Shown here piece by piece: positions 26,885-35,300 of a stretch of DNA of 64,000 nt. The notes beneath the pieces were generated by a model, which saw only the letters and a list, made by a program, of their open reading frames with translations, did no database searches and was not told where the DNA came from. The translations under genes and the position numbers were made by a program. This DNA is from Candidatus Pantoea formicae (lineage in GTDB: Bacteria > Pseudomonadota > Gammaproteobacteria > Enterobacterales > Enterobacteriaceae), in assembly GCF_011752625.1 (NCBI RefSeq), contig NZ_VWXD01000016.1, forward strand, positions 1-64,000, in the 5' to 3' direction. The first letter of the stretch is position 1. Each line of letters opens with the position of its first letter.

Positions 26885-27844
26885 ATGGGCAAGCCAGTGA
26901 AACACGTTGTTCTTGCATTAACCGCCGCCGTACTGTGTGCCAGTGCTATAGCAGTACAGGCAGCCGACACCAAAGTCGCTATCGGTATTTCCGGCTGGAC
27001 CGGATTTGCCCCGCTGACGCTGGCCGATAAAGCCGGGATCTTTAAAAAGCACGGCCTTGATGTGGATGTGAAGATGATCCCGCAAAGCAGCCGACATCTG
27101 GCGGTAGCCTCTGGCACCATTCAGTGTGCGGCCACCACGGTAGAAACCTATATCTCCTGGAACGCGGCGGGCGTGCCGATCAAACAGATCGTTCAGCTGG
27201 ACAAGTCCTACGGCGCAGATGGCCTCGCCACGCGCAGTGACATCGCCAGCATTAAAGATCTCAAAGGTAAAACCGTCGCGGTAGATGCGCCCGGCACTTC
27301 TCCTTATTTCCTGCTGGCGTGGATGCTGGATATAAACGGCATGACGATGAAAGACGTGCGTCTGGCCACCATGGCACCTCAGGCGGCGGCACAATCCTTT
27401 GCCGCGGGTCAGAACGAGGCGGCAGTGACCTACGAGCCTTATTTGTCGGTGATCCGCAATCAACCTAAAGCGGGCAAAATCCTTGCCACTACGCTCGATT
27501 ATCCAATGGTGATGGATACGCTGGGTTGCACGCCTACCTTCCTGAAAGCACACCCTGATGCCGCAAAAGCGCTAGTTGCCAGCTACTACGACGCGTTAGA
27601 GATGATCAAACAGCAGCCAGACAAGTCCAATGAGATCATGGGTGCAGCGGTGAAGTCGACGGGTAAAGAGTTTGCTGAGTCGGCCAGTTACTTGCGCTGG
27701 CAAGGGCCGGAAGAGAACAAGAAATTCTTCAACGGTGAAATTGAAACCTTTAGCGAAGAGGCGGGCAAACTGCTGCTGCGTGCGGGTGTGATCAAGAAAA
27801 TGCCGGATGTGAAGAGCCTGTACGACGCCAGCTTCGTGCAGTAA
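26885..27844 (+). CDS. ABC transporter substrate-binding protein, NitT/TauT type
   Basis: Periplasmic binding protein of 319 residues with a signal peptide of about 27 residues ending near AIAVQAADT. The mature protein follows the NMT1/SsuA/TauA fold: GISGWTGFAPLTLADKAGIFKKHGLDV at the start, then IKDLKGKTVAVDAPGTS. Relatives carry nitrate, taurine, alkanesulfonates, pyrimidine precursors or aromatic acids; the ligand here cannot be read from sequence. It has a good AGGAG ribosome site and is the first gene of a three-gene operon. Confidence 0.85.
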   Translation: MGKPVKHVVLALTAAVLCASAIAVQAADTKVAIGISGWTGFAPLTLADKAGIFKKHGLDVDVKMIPQSSRHLAVASGTIQCAATTVETYISWNAAGVPIKQIVQLDKSYGADGLATRSDIASIKDLKGKTVAVDAPGTSPYFLLAWMLDINGMTMKDVRLATMAPQAAAQSFAAGQNEAAVTYEPYLSVIRNQPKAGKILATTLDYPMVMDTLGCTPTFLKAHPDAAKALVASYYDALEMIKQQPDKSNEIMGAAVKSTGKEFAESASYLRWQGPEENKKFFNGEIETFSEEAGKLLLRAGVIKKMPDVKSLYDASFVQ

Positions 27845-27864
27845 GCGGGAGAAAGGAGATGGAG

Positions 27865-28713
27865 ATGAGTAAAAGCCAACCGGTGACTCCCCCTGCGTCA
27901 CTGCCGGATGCCCCCGTGCGCTGGCACAACCCGCTGATGGTCCCCCTGAAAGCGATTTCGCTGCGGTTACGTATTGCCTTGGGCGTGGCCTTCTTTGTGC
28001 TGTTTATCGCGGTGTGGACGCTGGTGACGCTGGGCGGCATGGTGTCGCCCACTTTCCTCGCGGACCCGTTGACCATGCTGCAGCAAGGCGTGCTGTTGTT
28101 CACCGAGTACAACTTCTCGCTGGATATTGGCATGACGGTGATGCGCGTACTGTCGGGCTTCCTGCTGGCGGCTGTGATTGGTGTGCCGCTGGGCATCATG
28201 ATGGGCGCCTACAAAACCTGGGAAGCCTTTCTCGAACCCTTCGTCTCCTTTTGCCGTTACTTACCGGCATCGGCATTTGTGCCGTTGCTGATCCTGTGGG
28301 CAGGTATTGGTGAAACGCAAAAGATTCTGGTGATCTTTATCGGCTCTTTCTTCCAGATCGTATTGATGGTGGCGGTAACGGTGAGCGGCGCTCGTCGCGA
28401 TCTGGTCGAAGCGGCCTACACCTTGGGATGTTGCAACCGTTCGATTGTACGTCGGGTGCTGATCCCAGGGGCGGCACCGGGCATTGCTGAGCTGCTGCGC
28501 TTAGTGCTGGGCTGGGCATGGACTTACGTTATCGTCGCAGAGTTAATCGGATCGGAGAGTGGGATCGGCCATATGATCGTTGACAGCCAGGCGCTGCTCA
28601 ACACTGGGCAGATCATTTTCGGCATCATTGTGATCGGCTGCATCGGCTTGATCTCTGACTATCTGTTCAAAGTGCTCAATCGGCGCTTGTTTGCATGGAG
28701 TACCTTGTCATGA
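27865..28713 (+). CDS. ABC transporter permease, NitT/TauT type
   Basis: Inner-membrane permease of 282 residues with about six TM segments and the EAA loop VEAAYTLGCCNRSIVRRVLIPGAAP (about 190-215; Cys replaces the usual Ser/Ala). The ATG at 27865 is 6 nt after AAGGAG; an ATG two codons earlier touches the ribosome site. The stop overlaps the ATPase start by 4 nt. Confidence 0.88.
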   Translation: MSKSQPVTPPASLPDAPVRWHNPLMVPLKAISLRLRIALGVAFFVLFIAVWTLVTLGGMVSPTFLADPLTMLQQGVLLFTEYNFSLDIGMTVMRVLSGFLLAAVIGVPLGIMMGAYKTWEAFLEPFVSFCRYLPASAFVPLLILWAGIGETQKILVIFIGSFFQIVLMVAVTVSGARRDLVEAAYTLGCCNRSIVRRVLIPGAAPGIAELLRLVLGWAWTYVIVAELIGSESGIGHMIVDSQALLNTGQIIFGIIVIGCIGLISDYLFKVLNRRLFAWSTLS

Positions 28714-29495
28714 AGCACAGCAAACTCAACGTGCGCGGTGTCGAGCGTATTTTTATCGGCCCCAAAGGCGAACAAACTCAGGCGTTGCAGCCGATCGATT
28801 ATCAGGTGGAGGAGAATGACTTCATCACCATTCTCGGGCCATCGGGCTGCGGGAAATCCACGCTGCTGCGCATCATCGCCGGACTGGATACGCCCACGCG
28901 CGGAGAAATCTGGCTGGACGGTAAAAGCGTGGAAGGGCCGGGTGCCGATCGCGGCATGGTGTTCCAGAGCTACACACTGTTTCCGTGGCTGACGGTGGAA
29001 GAGAACATTCGCTTTGGTTTGCAGGAGCGCGGTATCAGTGCGGCGCAACAGAAAGAGCGCAGCGATTATTACATTCAGCAGGTGGGACTACGTGGTTTCG
29101 CGCAGCACTATCCGCGCCAGCTCTCGGGCGGCATGCAGCAACGCACCGCGATTGCCCGTGCGCTGGCCAACGATCCCAAAGTGCTGTTGATGGATGAGCC
29201 GTTTGGCGCACTGGATAACCAGACGCGTGTGATGATGCAAGAGCTGTTGCTGTCAGTGTGGGAGCAGTCGCGCAAAACCGTATTGTTCGTGACGCACGAC
29301 ATTGATGAAGCGATTTTTATGGCCAACAAGGTGGCAATTTTTAGCGCGCGGCCGGGCCGCATCAAGCAGGAGGTGGCGGTGAATTTTAATAATGGGCGCG
29401 ATTACACCATTAAAACCTCACCGGAATTTATGGCGTTGAAGGCCGAAGTGACGGAGTCGATTCGCAGTGAAACGATGCAGGCGATGGCGCATTAA
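28710..29495 (+). CDS. ABC transporter ATPase, NitT/TauT type
   Basis: ATP-binding subunit of 261 residues. It has Walker A GPSGCGKST, Q-loop MVFQSYTLFPW, signature LSGGMQQRTAIARAL, Walker B VLLMDEPFGALD and FVTHDIDEAI. It resembles SsuB/TauB. The ATG at 28710 overlaps the permease TGA (ATGA), a stronger start than the ATG five codons upstream inside the permease gene. It closes the operon and converges on the gene at 29552 across a strong hairpin. Confidence 0.9.
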   Translation: MKHSKLNVRGVERIFIGPKGEQTQALQPIDYQVEENDFITILGPSGCGKSTLLRIIAGLDTPTRGEIWLDGKSVEGPGADRGMVFQSYTLFPWLTVEENIRFGLQERGISAAQQKERSDYYIQQVGLRGFAQHYPRQLSGGMQQRTAIARALANDPKVLLMDEPFGALDNQTRVMMQELLLSVWEQSRKTVLFVTHDIDEAIFMANKVAIFSARPGRIKQEVAVNFNNGRDYTIKTSPEFMALKAEVTESIRSETMQAMAH

Positions 29496-29507
29496 GGGGT
29501 TCAGAGG

Positions 29508-29536
29508 CGTAACGGCGCGCCTATTGCGCCGTTACG
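29508..29536. terminator. Hairpin between convergent ABC operons
   Basis: The perfect 11-bp stem CGTAACGGCGC / GCGCCGTTACG has a 7-nt loop and lies between two converging operons. No clear T-run follows on either strand, so it may act as a factor-assisted or mRNA-stabilising end. Confidence 0.6.
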
Positions 29537-29551
29537 ATTTAGCTTAACGTC

Positions 29552-30217
29552 TTACCCGACAATTCGTCCCAGTGCCATATGTGCCGCACGATCGCACATA
29601 TGATCGATCACATCAGGATCGTGACTCACCAGCACCATGGTCAATCCATCATTCTGCTTTAAATCATTCAGCAGGTTGAGGATTTCCGCCTGCACCGACA
29701 TATCCAATGCCGAGGTTGGCTCATCCAGTAACAGGATCTTCGGCTCCAGCAGCAGGGCGCGCACAATGGCTACGCGCTGACGCTGGCCGCCAGAGAGCTG
29801 ATGTGGGTAACGATCCGCCAGTGCTGGATCCAGCCCAACATGGCGGAAACCGTTGTTGATGCGATCGTCGATGTTATCGCGTTTCAGCATTTTCAACGGC
29901 TCAGCCAGCGTGCGGCGCAGACGATGACGCGGGTGCAGCGAGGCATAGGGATCCTGAAACACCATCTGCACATCACGACGCAGTAGGCCGGTAAAAGCCT
30001 TGCCCGGCTGCACATCGGTGCCAGCCAGCTGCATGCTACCGCTCCAGAAAGGGTTTAATCCGGCCATCACCCACAGCAGCGATGACTTGCCGCAGCCTGA
30101 TGGCCCGACCAGGCCAAAACACTCGCCCGCGGCCACCTGCAAAGAGACGTCATGCACCACGGTGCGCAGTTCATAGCCCTGCTTATGCGACACGCTCAGA
30201 TTGTTTAACTCAATCAT
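29552..30217 (-). CDS. Peptide-type ABC transporter ATPase (DppF-like)
   Basis: ATPase of 221 residues, shorter than typical DppF/OppF (about 330) because it lacks the usual C-terminal oligopeptide extension. Motifs: GPSGCGKSS, MVFQDPYASLHPRHRL, LSGGQRQRVAIVRAL, ILLLDEPTSALD and LVSHDPDVI. The ATG at 30217 has GGAGG in front and overlaps the preceding ATPase gene by 8 nt. It is last in the five-gene operon 34507-29552. The substrate class (peptide, nickel, opine or other) is unknown. Confidence 0.88.
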   Translation of the reverse strand: MIELNNLSVSHKQGYELRTVVHDVSLQVAAGECFGLVGPSGCGKSSLLWVMAGLNPFWSGSMQLAGTDVQPGKAFTGLLRRDVQMVFQDPYASLHPRHRLRRTLAEPLKMLKRDNIDDRINNGFRHVGLDPALADRYPHQLSGGQRQRVAIVRALLLEPKILLLDEPTSALDMSVQAEILNLLNDLKQNDGLTMVLVSHDPDVIDHMCDRAAHMALGRIVG

Positions 30218-31043
30218 GGTCTGCCTCCAACGCAGCGCGATCCAGCACCGGTAAACGCTCGCCGTGCGTCGCTTTGCTGGGACGACACGCCCACAGCGTG
30301 CGCGTGTAAGGGTGAGTCGCATTAGAGAGTTGGGCCGCAGGCAGCGTGTCCAGCAGGCGACCTTTGTACATCACCATCACGCGATCGCAGTGTTCGGAAA
30401 CCTGTTGCAGATCGTGGCTGATCAGCAGCAAGCCCATATTGCGCTGCTCCACCAAACGACGAATCAGTGCCAGCACCTGATCGCGCATCGCATGATCAAG
30501 CGCCGAGGTCGGTTCATCGGCAATCAGCAGATCGGGATCGGTGATCAAAGCGATCGCCAGCATCACACGCTGCCCCATACCGCCAGAGAGCTGATGCGGA
30601 TAACGCTTCATCAACTGACGGGGATCCGGCAGACCGACCGCATCCAGCATCTCGCACACTTTCTCTTTGCGTTCGGCACGGCTCATTTTACGGTGCAGTA
30701 TCAGGGGTTCTTCTACTTGCCAGCCGATAGTGCGGGTGGGATTCAGTGCGTATTTTGGATCCTGCATCACCATCGCCACTTTGCCGCCGCGCAGGGCGAT
30801 CCAGTCGCGTTCGCGCAGCGCCAAGGCATCAGCACCTGCCACCTGCAAACAATCGGCTTGCAGGTGCAGTGCCGGTGACAGCAAACCCATCAGCGAACGG
30901 GCAGTCAGCGATTTACCTGAGCCGGACTCACCGACCAGTGCGACACGCTCGCGACCAATTTGAAAGGCGATATTATCCACCAGCAGTGCATCGTCACTGC
31001 GGATGGTCACCCCTTGGGCATCAATTAACAGATCATTTGGCAT
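30210..31043 (-). CDS. Peptide-type ABC transporter ATPase (DppD-like)
   Basis: First ATPase of the transporter, 277 residues. It has Walker A GESGSGKSL, Q-loop MVMQDPKYALNP, signature LSGGMGQRVMLAIAL and Walker B LLIADEPTSALD; the signature reads GGMGQR instead of GGMRQR. The ATG at 31043 yields MPNDLLIDAQGVTI and overlaps the permease gene by 11 nt. It pairs with the second ATPase downstream. Confidence 0.88.
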   Translation of the reverse strand: MPNDLLIDAQGVTIRSDDALLVDNIAFQIGRERVALVGESGSGKSLTARSLMGLLSPALHLQADCLQVAGADALALRERDWIALRGGKVAMVMQDPKYALNPTRTIGWQVEEPLILHRKMSRAERKEKVCEMLDAVGLPDPRQLMKRYPHQLSGGMGQRVMLAIALITDPDLLIADEPTSALDHAMRDQVLALIRRLVEQRNMGLLLISHDLQQVSEHCDRVMVMYKGRLLDTLPAAQLSNATHPYTRTLWACRPSKATHGERLPVLDRAALEADHD

Positions 31044-31890
31044 GACGGGTATCCAGTCGGTCGCGCAGGCCATCGCCTGTCAGGTTAAACGCCAGACTGG
31101 CGAACAGAATCGCACCGCCGGGGGCCGCAGCCACCCACCATTGGTCGAATATCACTTTACTGCCTTCCGCCACCATCGAACCCCATTCGGCCGTTGGCGG
31201 TTGTACGCCCATGCCGAGGAAACCCAGGCCAGCAGCAGAAAGAATGATGCCGCCGAGACTCAGCGCGGCGCGCACCACTGCGGTTGGCAAACACAGCGGC
31301 AGAATGTGGCCGAACATCAAACGCAGACCGGTAATGCCCTGCATGCGTGCAGCAGCGAGATAATCACTGCGACGTAGTGCCAGGGTTTCGGCTCGTGCCT
31401 GACGGGCGAACGGCGGCCAACTAGTCAGTGCCAAGGCCAAGGCACCGTTCATCAATCCCGGCCCGAGCATGGCAACCAGCGCCAGCGCAATCACCAGGTT
31501 CGGCAGAGACAGGAAAATATCAGTGATGCGCATCAGTACGCGCTCGGTCCAGCCGCCGACGTAACCGGCAGTAATGCCGACCAGCAGGCCAACCGGAATG
31601 GTCAGCACCAGAATCAGCGACACTAGCAGTAAGGTTGGGCGTGCGCCGTAGATCACGCGAGACAGTAAATCGCGGCCAAAGCCATCGGTACCGAACCAGT
31701 GCAATGCGGAAGGCGCCTGTAAACGTTGGGCGATCACTTGCGCGTTGGGATCGAAGGGGGCCAGCAGCGGGGCAAACAGTGCCATCGCCACCACAATCAC
31801 CACCAGTGTCAAGCCAATGGTCAGTGAAGTAATACGCGCACGGCGACGGCGTGGTCGCACGGTTTCCAGTTCAGAGAGTTGTTGGGTCAT
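31033..31890 (-). CDS. Peptide-type ABC transporter permease (DppC-like)
   Basis: Inner-membrane permease of 285 residues with about six TM segments, in the family with an N-terminal cytoplasmic Arg-rich tail (RPRRRRARITS). The family motifs APFDPNAQ and HWFGTDGFGRDLLSRVIYGAR precede the membrane core, and the EAA loop reads YLAAARMQGITGLRLMFGHILP. The ATG at 31890 overlaps the stop of the partner permease (ATGA). Confidence 0.88.
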   Translation of the reverse strand: MTQQLSELETVRPRRRRARITSLTIGLTLVVIVVAMALFAPLLAPFDPNAQVIAQRLQAPSALHWFGTDGFGRDLLSRVIYGARPTLLLVSLILVLTIPVGLLVGITAGYVGGWTERVLMRITDIFLSLPNLVIALALVAMLGPGLMNGALALALTSWPPFARQARAETLALRRSDYLAAARMQGITGLRLMFGHILPLCLPTAVVRAALSLGGIILSAAGLGFLGMGVQPPTAEWGSMVAEGSKVIFDQWWVAAAPGGAILFASLAFNLTGDGLRDRLDTRHAK

Positions 31891-32939
31891 CGGGTTCTCG
31901 GATCGGTTAACCAGGTGAGGGCATCGGCCAGGGCGTTGAGCAGGATAAAGCAACTGCCAATCAGCAGGGTCGAGCCAAGAATCGCCGGGGTATCAGAAGA
32001 AAACAGCGCGTTAGTCATGTAGCGTCCAACACCGGGCCAGGCGAAGACGGTTTCGGTTAACACCGAACCTTCCAGTAGCGTGGCGTAGGAGAGGGCAATC
32101 ACGGTGATCAGCGTACCCAGCACGTTAGGGAAGATATGACGCAGCAGGATGCGGGTACGACTCGCGCCCTTCGCGCGCGCCAGAATCACATACTCTTTGC
32201 TGCTCTCTTCTAATAGCGCAGCACGCAACAAGCGTGTAATCCCTGCCATCGCCAGTAAACCGAGGATTACCACCGGCAGCCACAGGTGGGCAATCGCATT
32301 GCGGAACATCTCCGGATCGCCAGACAGCCAGCTATCAATCAGTACGAAGCCGGTTTTCGGCTCCAGCGTGTAGATCCAGATATCGTCCAGTTGTCCCGGT
32401 CCGGCGGACCAGTGCAGCACCGCGTAAAACAGCAGCAGACCCAGCAGGCCGAGCCAGAATACGGGCACCGAATAGCCGAGCAGGGAAATAAAGCGCGCCA
32501 CGTTATCGATCACGCTACCCGGTTTCCACGCTGCCAGCAGTGCCAGTGCAATGCCAAACACCGCAGCAAAAATCATCGCACAGGTAGCGAGTTCAATGGT
32601 GGCCGGGAAGGTGCGCATCAAATCCGCACTGACCGGTTGGTTGGTGAGGTGCGAGAGCCCCAAATTACCCTGTGCCAGATGGCTGATGTAACGCCAGAAC
32701 TGCACCAAGACAGGCTGGTCGAGTCCGAGGTCGTGGCGCACCTGCGTATAGGTGGCTTCGCTGGCGTGATCGCCGGCGATCTGTTGTACCGGATCAACCG
32801 GCGACAGGTGCGACAACATGAAAGTGAACGCTAACAAACCTATCAGCGTCACCAGCAGTGATAGCAGGCTGGTGATCAGACGGCTAAAGCGCTGCCAGAG
32901 TGGCCGGGTGAACCCGGCCTGTGAAGCAGACACTGCCAT
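31887..32939 (-). CDS. Peptide-type ABC transporter permease (DppB-like)
   Basis: Partner permease of 350 residues with about six TM segments, EAA loop YVILARAKGASRTRILLRHIFPN and the DppB motif LTETVFAWPGVGRYMTNAL. The ATG overlaps the binding-protein stop by one nt (TAATG), so translation is coupled. It is second in the operon. Confidence 0.88.
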   Translation of the reverse strand: MAVSASQAGFTRPLWQRFSRLITSLLSLLVTLIGLLAFTFMLSHLSPVDPVQQIAGDHASEATYTQVRHDLGLDQPVLVQFWRYISHLAQGNLGLSHLTNQPVSADLMRTFPATIELATCAMIFAAVFGIALALLAAWKPGSVIDNVARFISLLGYSVPVFWLGLLGLLLFYAVLHWSAGPGQLDDIWIYTLEPKTGFVLIDSWLSGDPEMFRNAIAHLWLPVVILGLLAMAGITRLLRAALLEESSKEYVILARAKGASRTRILLRHIFPNVLGTLITVIALSYATLLEGSVLTETVFAWPGVGRYMTNALFSSDTPAILGSTLLIGSCFILLNALADALTWLTDPRTR

Positions 32940-34507
32940 TACTTAGAAACCTGCGAGTAGTACACCATATCCGGGTTAATCCCCTGCACATAGCCTTTGA
33001 GATTGTCGCGCAGTGCAATCAGGTTACGTGCTTGCAAGCCAATCACATAGGGTGAATTCTTCAGCACTTCACGCTGCATTGCCTGATACAGCTCAACGCG
33101 TTTATTGCTGTCAGCTTCGGCGGTGGCGGCCAGCGTTTGCTTGCTCAGTTCCGGAATGTGCCAGTCAGAGCGATACGCGATAGTTTTGCTGCCATCTTCC
33201 GGGTTGTAAGCGAAGGAGGCGGCGTTGGTATTCGGATCGAAGTAGTCCGCGCCCCAGGCATTTAGCGTGGCTTCATACTGATGGGCTTTCACGCGGGTAG
33301 AGACTTCAGAACTCAGGCCTGGTTGCACTTCTACCTTCACGCCACCCTTGGCAAAACTGCCCTGCAGCGCCTGCGCGATGTCGAGGTAAGGCGGCTGGTT
33401 GCTGGTGGAGAGTTTAAAGCTGACGTTGGTCAGGCCCGCTTTCTTCAGAATCGCTTTGGCTTTCTCCGGATCGTAGCTGTAAGGCGTGTCGTTCAACGCA
33501 CCGAGGAAACCTTTTGGCAGGAAGGTCTGATGCACTTCGAACTGGCCTTTCAACAGGTCGTTGGCAATACCTTTATAGTCGAACAGGTAACGAGCGGCTT
33601 CCCACAGGGCTGGATTCTTCAGCACTGGATTTTCACCCACGTTGAACTGGATGTAGTAGAGCGAGGCCATCGGAATCGCTTCGGTCTTCACGCCTGCTTT
33701 GCCCTTCAGCGCTGCGATTTGGTCCGCACCGAGGTTACGTGCGATATCGACATCGCCTTGCTCCAACAGCAGACGACGGGCAGCCGGCTCCGGTACGTTC
33801 TTGATCAGAATGTTTTTCAGCTTCGGAGCGCCAGCCGGTGACGTCGGGTTGGCGGTCAGCAGCACCACTTCATGCAATACCACTTTACGGATCTGATATG
33901 GGCCGCTACCGGCTGAGTTAGTGCCTAACCATGCATGGCCGAAGTCACCATTTTTGGCATTCGCCTGCGCGGTTTTCTCATCCACAATAGAAGAGACAGG
34001 CGCAGACAGCAGGCTCAGCACATAGGCTGGGCTGACATTGGCGCTCCAGCTGATCTGTACGTGATTGTCATCGACTTTCTTCAGGAAGGTATCAACGTTG
34101 TCTTTATTCCAGCCGAGCTGAGTCAGAATAAAGGAAGGATCGAGATTCAGTTTCACCACGCGACCGAGGGAGAAGATGACATCTTCTGGGCGCAGCGGAT
34201 TACCACTGGCGAATTGCGCGCCTTTACGCAGTTCAAAAGTCAGACTGCGATTGTCACTGCCAGGTGTCCATGAGGTCGCCAGCGTCGGTTTGAGGTCGGT
34301 TGGATTGGTTGGGTCAGACTGGACCAGACGTTGGTAGATGTTAGTAAACGCTTGCACTGTGGTGAGTTCAAAGCCCTGCGCCGGGTCGAAGCTATCAGCA
34401 TCATCAGTCGACTGCGCAATCACCAGCGTATCCTTTGGTGTTGCGGCCTGAGAGGAGAAGGCGGCTACCAGCGAAAGCGCCAGCAGTGAGGGAATGATTT
34501 TTTTCAT
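32939..34507 (-). CDS. Peptide-type ABC transporter substrate-binding protein
   Basis: Periplasmic receptor of 522 residues from the SBP_bac_5 family (DppA/OppA/GsiB-like). The signal peptide MKKIIPSLLALSLVAAFSSQ is cleaved near SQAA. Typical segments: TLVIAQSTDDADSFDPAQGF, SLTFELRKGAQFASGNPL, and LTNVSFKLSTSNQPPYLDIA. It is the first gene of a five-gene operon encoding a full importer. The ligand cannot be named from sequence. Confidence 0.9.
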   Translation of the reverse strand: MKKIIPSLLALSLVAAFSSQAATPKDTLVIAQSTDDADSFDPAQGFELTTVQAFTNIYQRLVQSDPTNPTDLKPTLATSWTPGSDNRSLTFELRKGAQFASGNPLRPEDVIFSLGRVVKLNLDPSFILTQLGWNKDNVDTFLKKVDDNHVQISWSANVSPAYVLSLLSAPVSSIVDEKTAQANAKNGDFGHAWLGTNSAGSGPYQIRKVVLHEVVLLTANPTSPAGAPKLKNILIKNVPEPAARRLLLEQGDVDIARNLGADQIAALKGKAGVKTEAIPMASLYYIQFNVGENPVLKNPALWEAARYLFDYKGIANDLLKGQFEVHQTFLPKGFLGALNDTPYSYDPEKAKAILKKAGLTNVSFKLSTSNQPPYLDIAQALQGSFAKGGVKVEVQPGLSSEVSTRVKAHQYEATLNAWGADYFDPNTNAASFAYNPEDGSKTIAYRSDWHIPELSKQTLAATAEADSNKRVELYQAMQREVLKNSPYVIGLQARNLIALRDNLKGYVQGINPDMVYYSQVSK

Positions 34508-34735
34508 GTTGTTTCCTTGCCTTAAAAAAGTAACGCGAGTTTACGAGAGCGCCGTAATGAAGAATAGTCAATTTATGGCTATGCATATGCCTTTAGGTTC
34601 TAAGAGCGACGGAACGGTTATAAGCATGTTAAATATAGTGGTATTGCCAGTGCGTCATCGGTGGGTATCACCGCTCGCATTTATCAACCAAATTACAACG
34701 GAAATTAAACTGCTTGCTTAACGAAAATAATTAAC

Positions 34736-34763
34736 TTTACTTCGAAATGCTCAGGAATATAAT
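34736..34763 (+). promoter_or_regulatory. Candidate mgtB promoter
   Basis: -35 TTTACT (34736-34741), 16-nt spacer and a perfect -10 TATAAT (34758-34763). The first short frame with a good ribosome site begins about 22 nt after the expected start point. Confidence 0.55.
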
Positions 34764-34791
34764 GGCGCCAACTTCAAACAGGAGAATTCAG

Positions 34792-34833
34792 TTGGACAGT
34801 CACCCTTTTAGATGGCAACACAAGGCAAGCTGA
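34792..34833 (+). CDS. Leader peptide candidate 1 (MDSHPFRWQHKAS)
   Basis: A 13-residue frame that begins with TTG seven nt after AGGAG (34780-34784), right behind the candidate promoter. Leader peptides that govern mgtA/mgtCBR expression are of this size and position. No homologue is recognised. A 27-codon frame on ATG 34812 overlaps it in another phase and ends in TGATG, which opens a 14-codon frame (34895-34939); neither of these has a clear ribosome site. Confidence 0.4.
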   Translation: MDSHPFRWQHKAS

Positions 34834-34949
34834 CGCGCGAATTCTTTTGTCGCTGCTTGCCAACACGGCGGGCAGCAATCCTCACCTCTCTCTGATGATT
34901 GTTCCCCTTGAACGAAGAGTAACGAGCTACTGCTCGTAGGGATTTCATC

Positions 34950-35000
34950 ATGCACATGATTTTAAACGCACTTTTCCCTCCACCTCGATGCGCGCGCTGA
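34950..35000 (+). CDS. Proline-containing leader peptide candidate (MHMILNALFPPPRCAR)
   Basis: A 16-codon frame with three consecutive Pro codons (CCT CCA CCT) at positions 10-12. The sequence TAGGG lies 8 nt upstream of the ATG. The stop codon is the last base triplet of the 5' arm of a stable hairpin. In Salmonella, MgtL and MgtP are short Pro-codon leaders whose slow translation under low proline or low Mg2+ raises expression of the Mg2+ transporter genes. This frame fits that role by position and codon content. Confidence 0.6.
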   Translation: MHMILNALFPPPRCAR

Positions 35001-35012
35001 TTTTCAGCGTGC
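34992..35012 (+). promoter_or_regulatory. Hairpin at the end of the Pro-rich leader frame
   Basis: GCGCGCTGA-TTT-TCAGCGTGC forms a 9-bp stem with one G-U pair. Its 5' arm contains the leader stop codon, so a ribosome stalled on the three Pro codons would leave the stem free to form or rearrange. A second GC-rich hairpin CGCGC/GCGCG lies about 30 nt further. Confidence 0.55.
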
Positions 35013-35178
35013 AGAGCTAACCGCTGTCGTCGCGCGTTTTGGCGCGTCCGTTGTCAGGCTAACTGGCAAATTCGGACCGCTTCAAGGTCGCACGTTAACG
35101 GTGAAATTGACATCGTGATCTCTCTTTCTCGTTATTTTAGCGAGCGATTTTCTTCGTCTTTTATTTACGGGAGGTAAT

Positions 35179-35214
35179 ATGGAAATTCCCGACAGGTTAT
35201 TTTTAATCATCTAA
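35179..35214 (+). CDS. Leader peptide candidate 3 (MEIPDRLFLII)
   Basis: An 11-codon frame with an exceptionally strong ribosome site, GGGAGG four nt before the ATG. It ends 86 nt before mgtB. Such a signal is unlikely by chance. It may be a third leader peptide or what is left at the place where mgtC stands in mgtCBR loci. Confidence 0.45.
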   Translation: MEIPDRLFLII

Positions 35215-35300
35215 CGCAACGTCGTTAATTTAATTTATCCCAATTTATGTGCTCCCTGCACAGGGACTTTTATTGCCGTAAGAAATAGAGGAATGTCATC

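Larger units (their letters stand above)
34508..35300 (+). other. Long mgtB leader region with several short open frames
   Basis: This 793-nt gap separates the divergent peptide-type operon from mgtB. A candidate promoter at 34736-34763 would give a transcript with a leader of about 530 nt. Inside it are short frames at 34792-34833, 34812-34895, 34895-34939, 34950-35000 and 35179-35214, a 6-bp hairpin ACGAGC/GCTCGT (34922-34937) and a strong hairpin at 34992-35012. The layout recalls the regulatory leaders of Salmonella mgtA and mgtCBR. I saw no convincing PhoP box. Confidence 0.65.

Noticed and set aside
34700..34760. PhoP box upstream of mgtB
   Set aside because: GTTTA-like words occur near 34707-34735 but none has the required 11-nt period with good matches, so no box is claimed.
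34770..35300. yybP-ykoY or M-box riboswitch in the mgtB leader
   Set aside because: The conserved core words and helix order of these riboswitches were not seen; only short frames and simple hairpins are supported.
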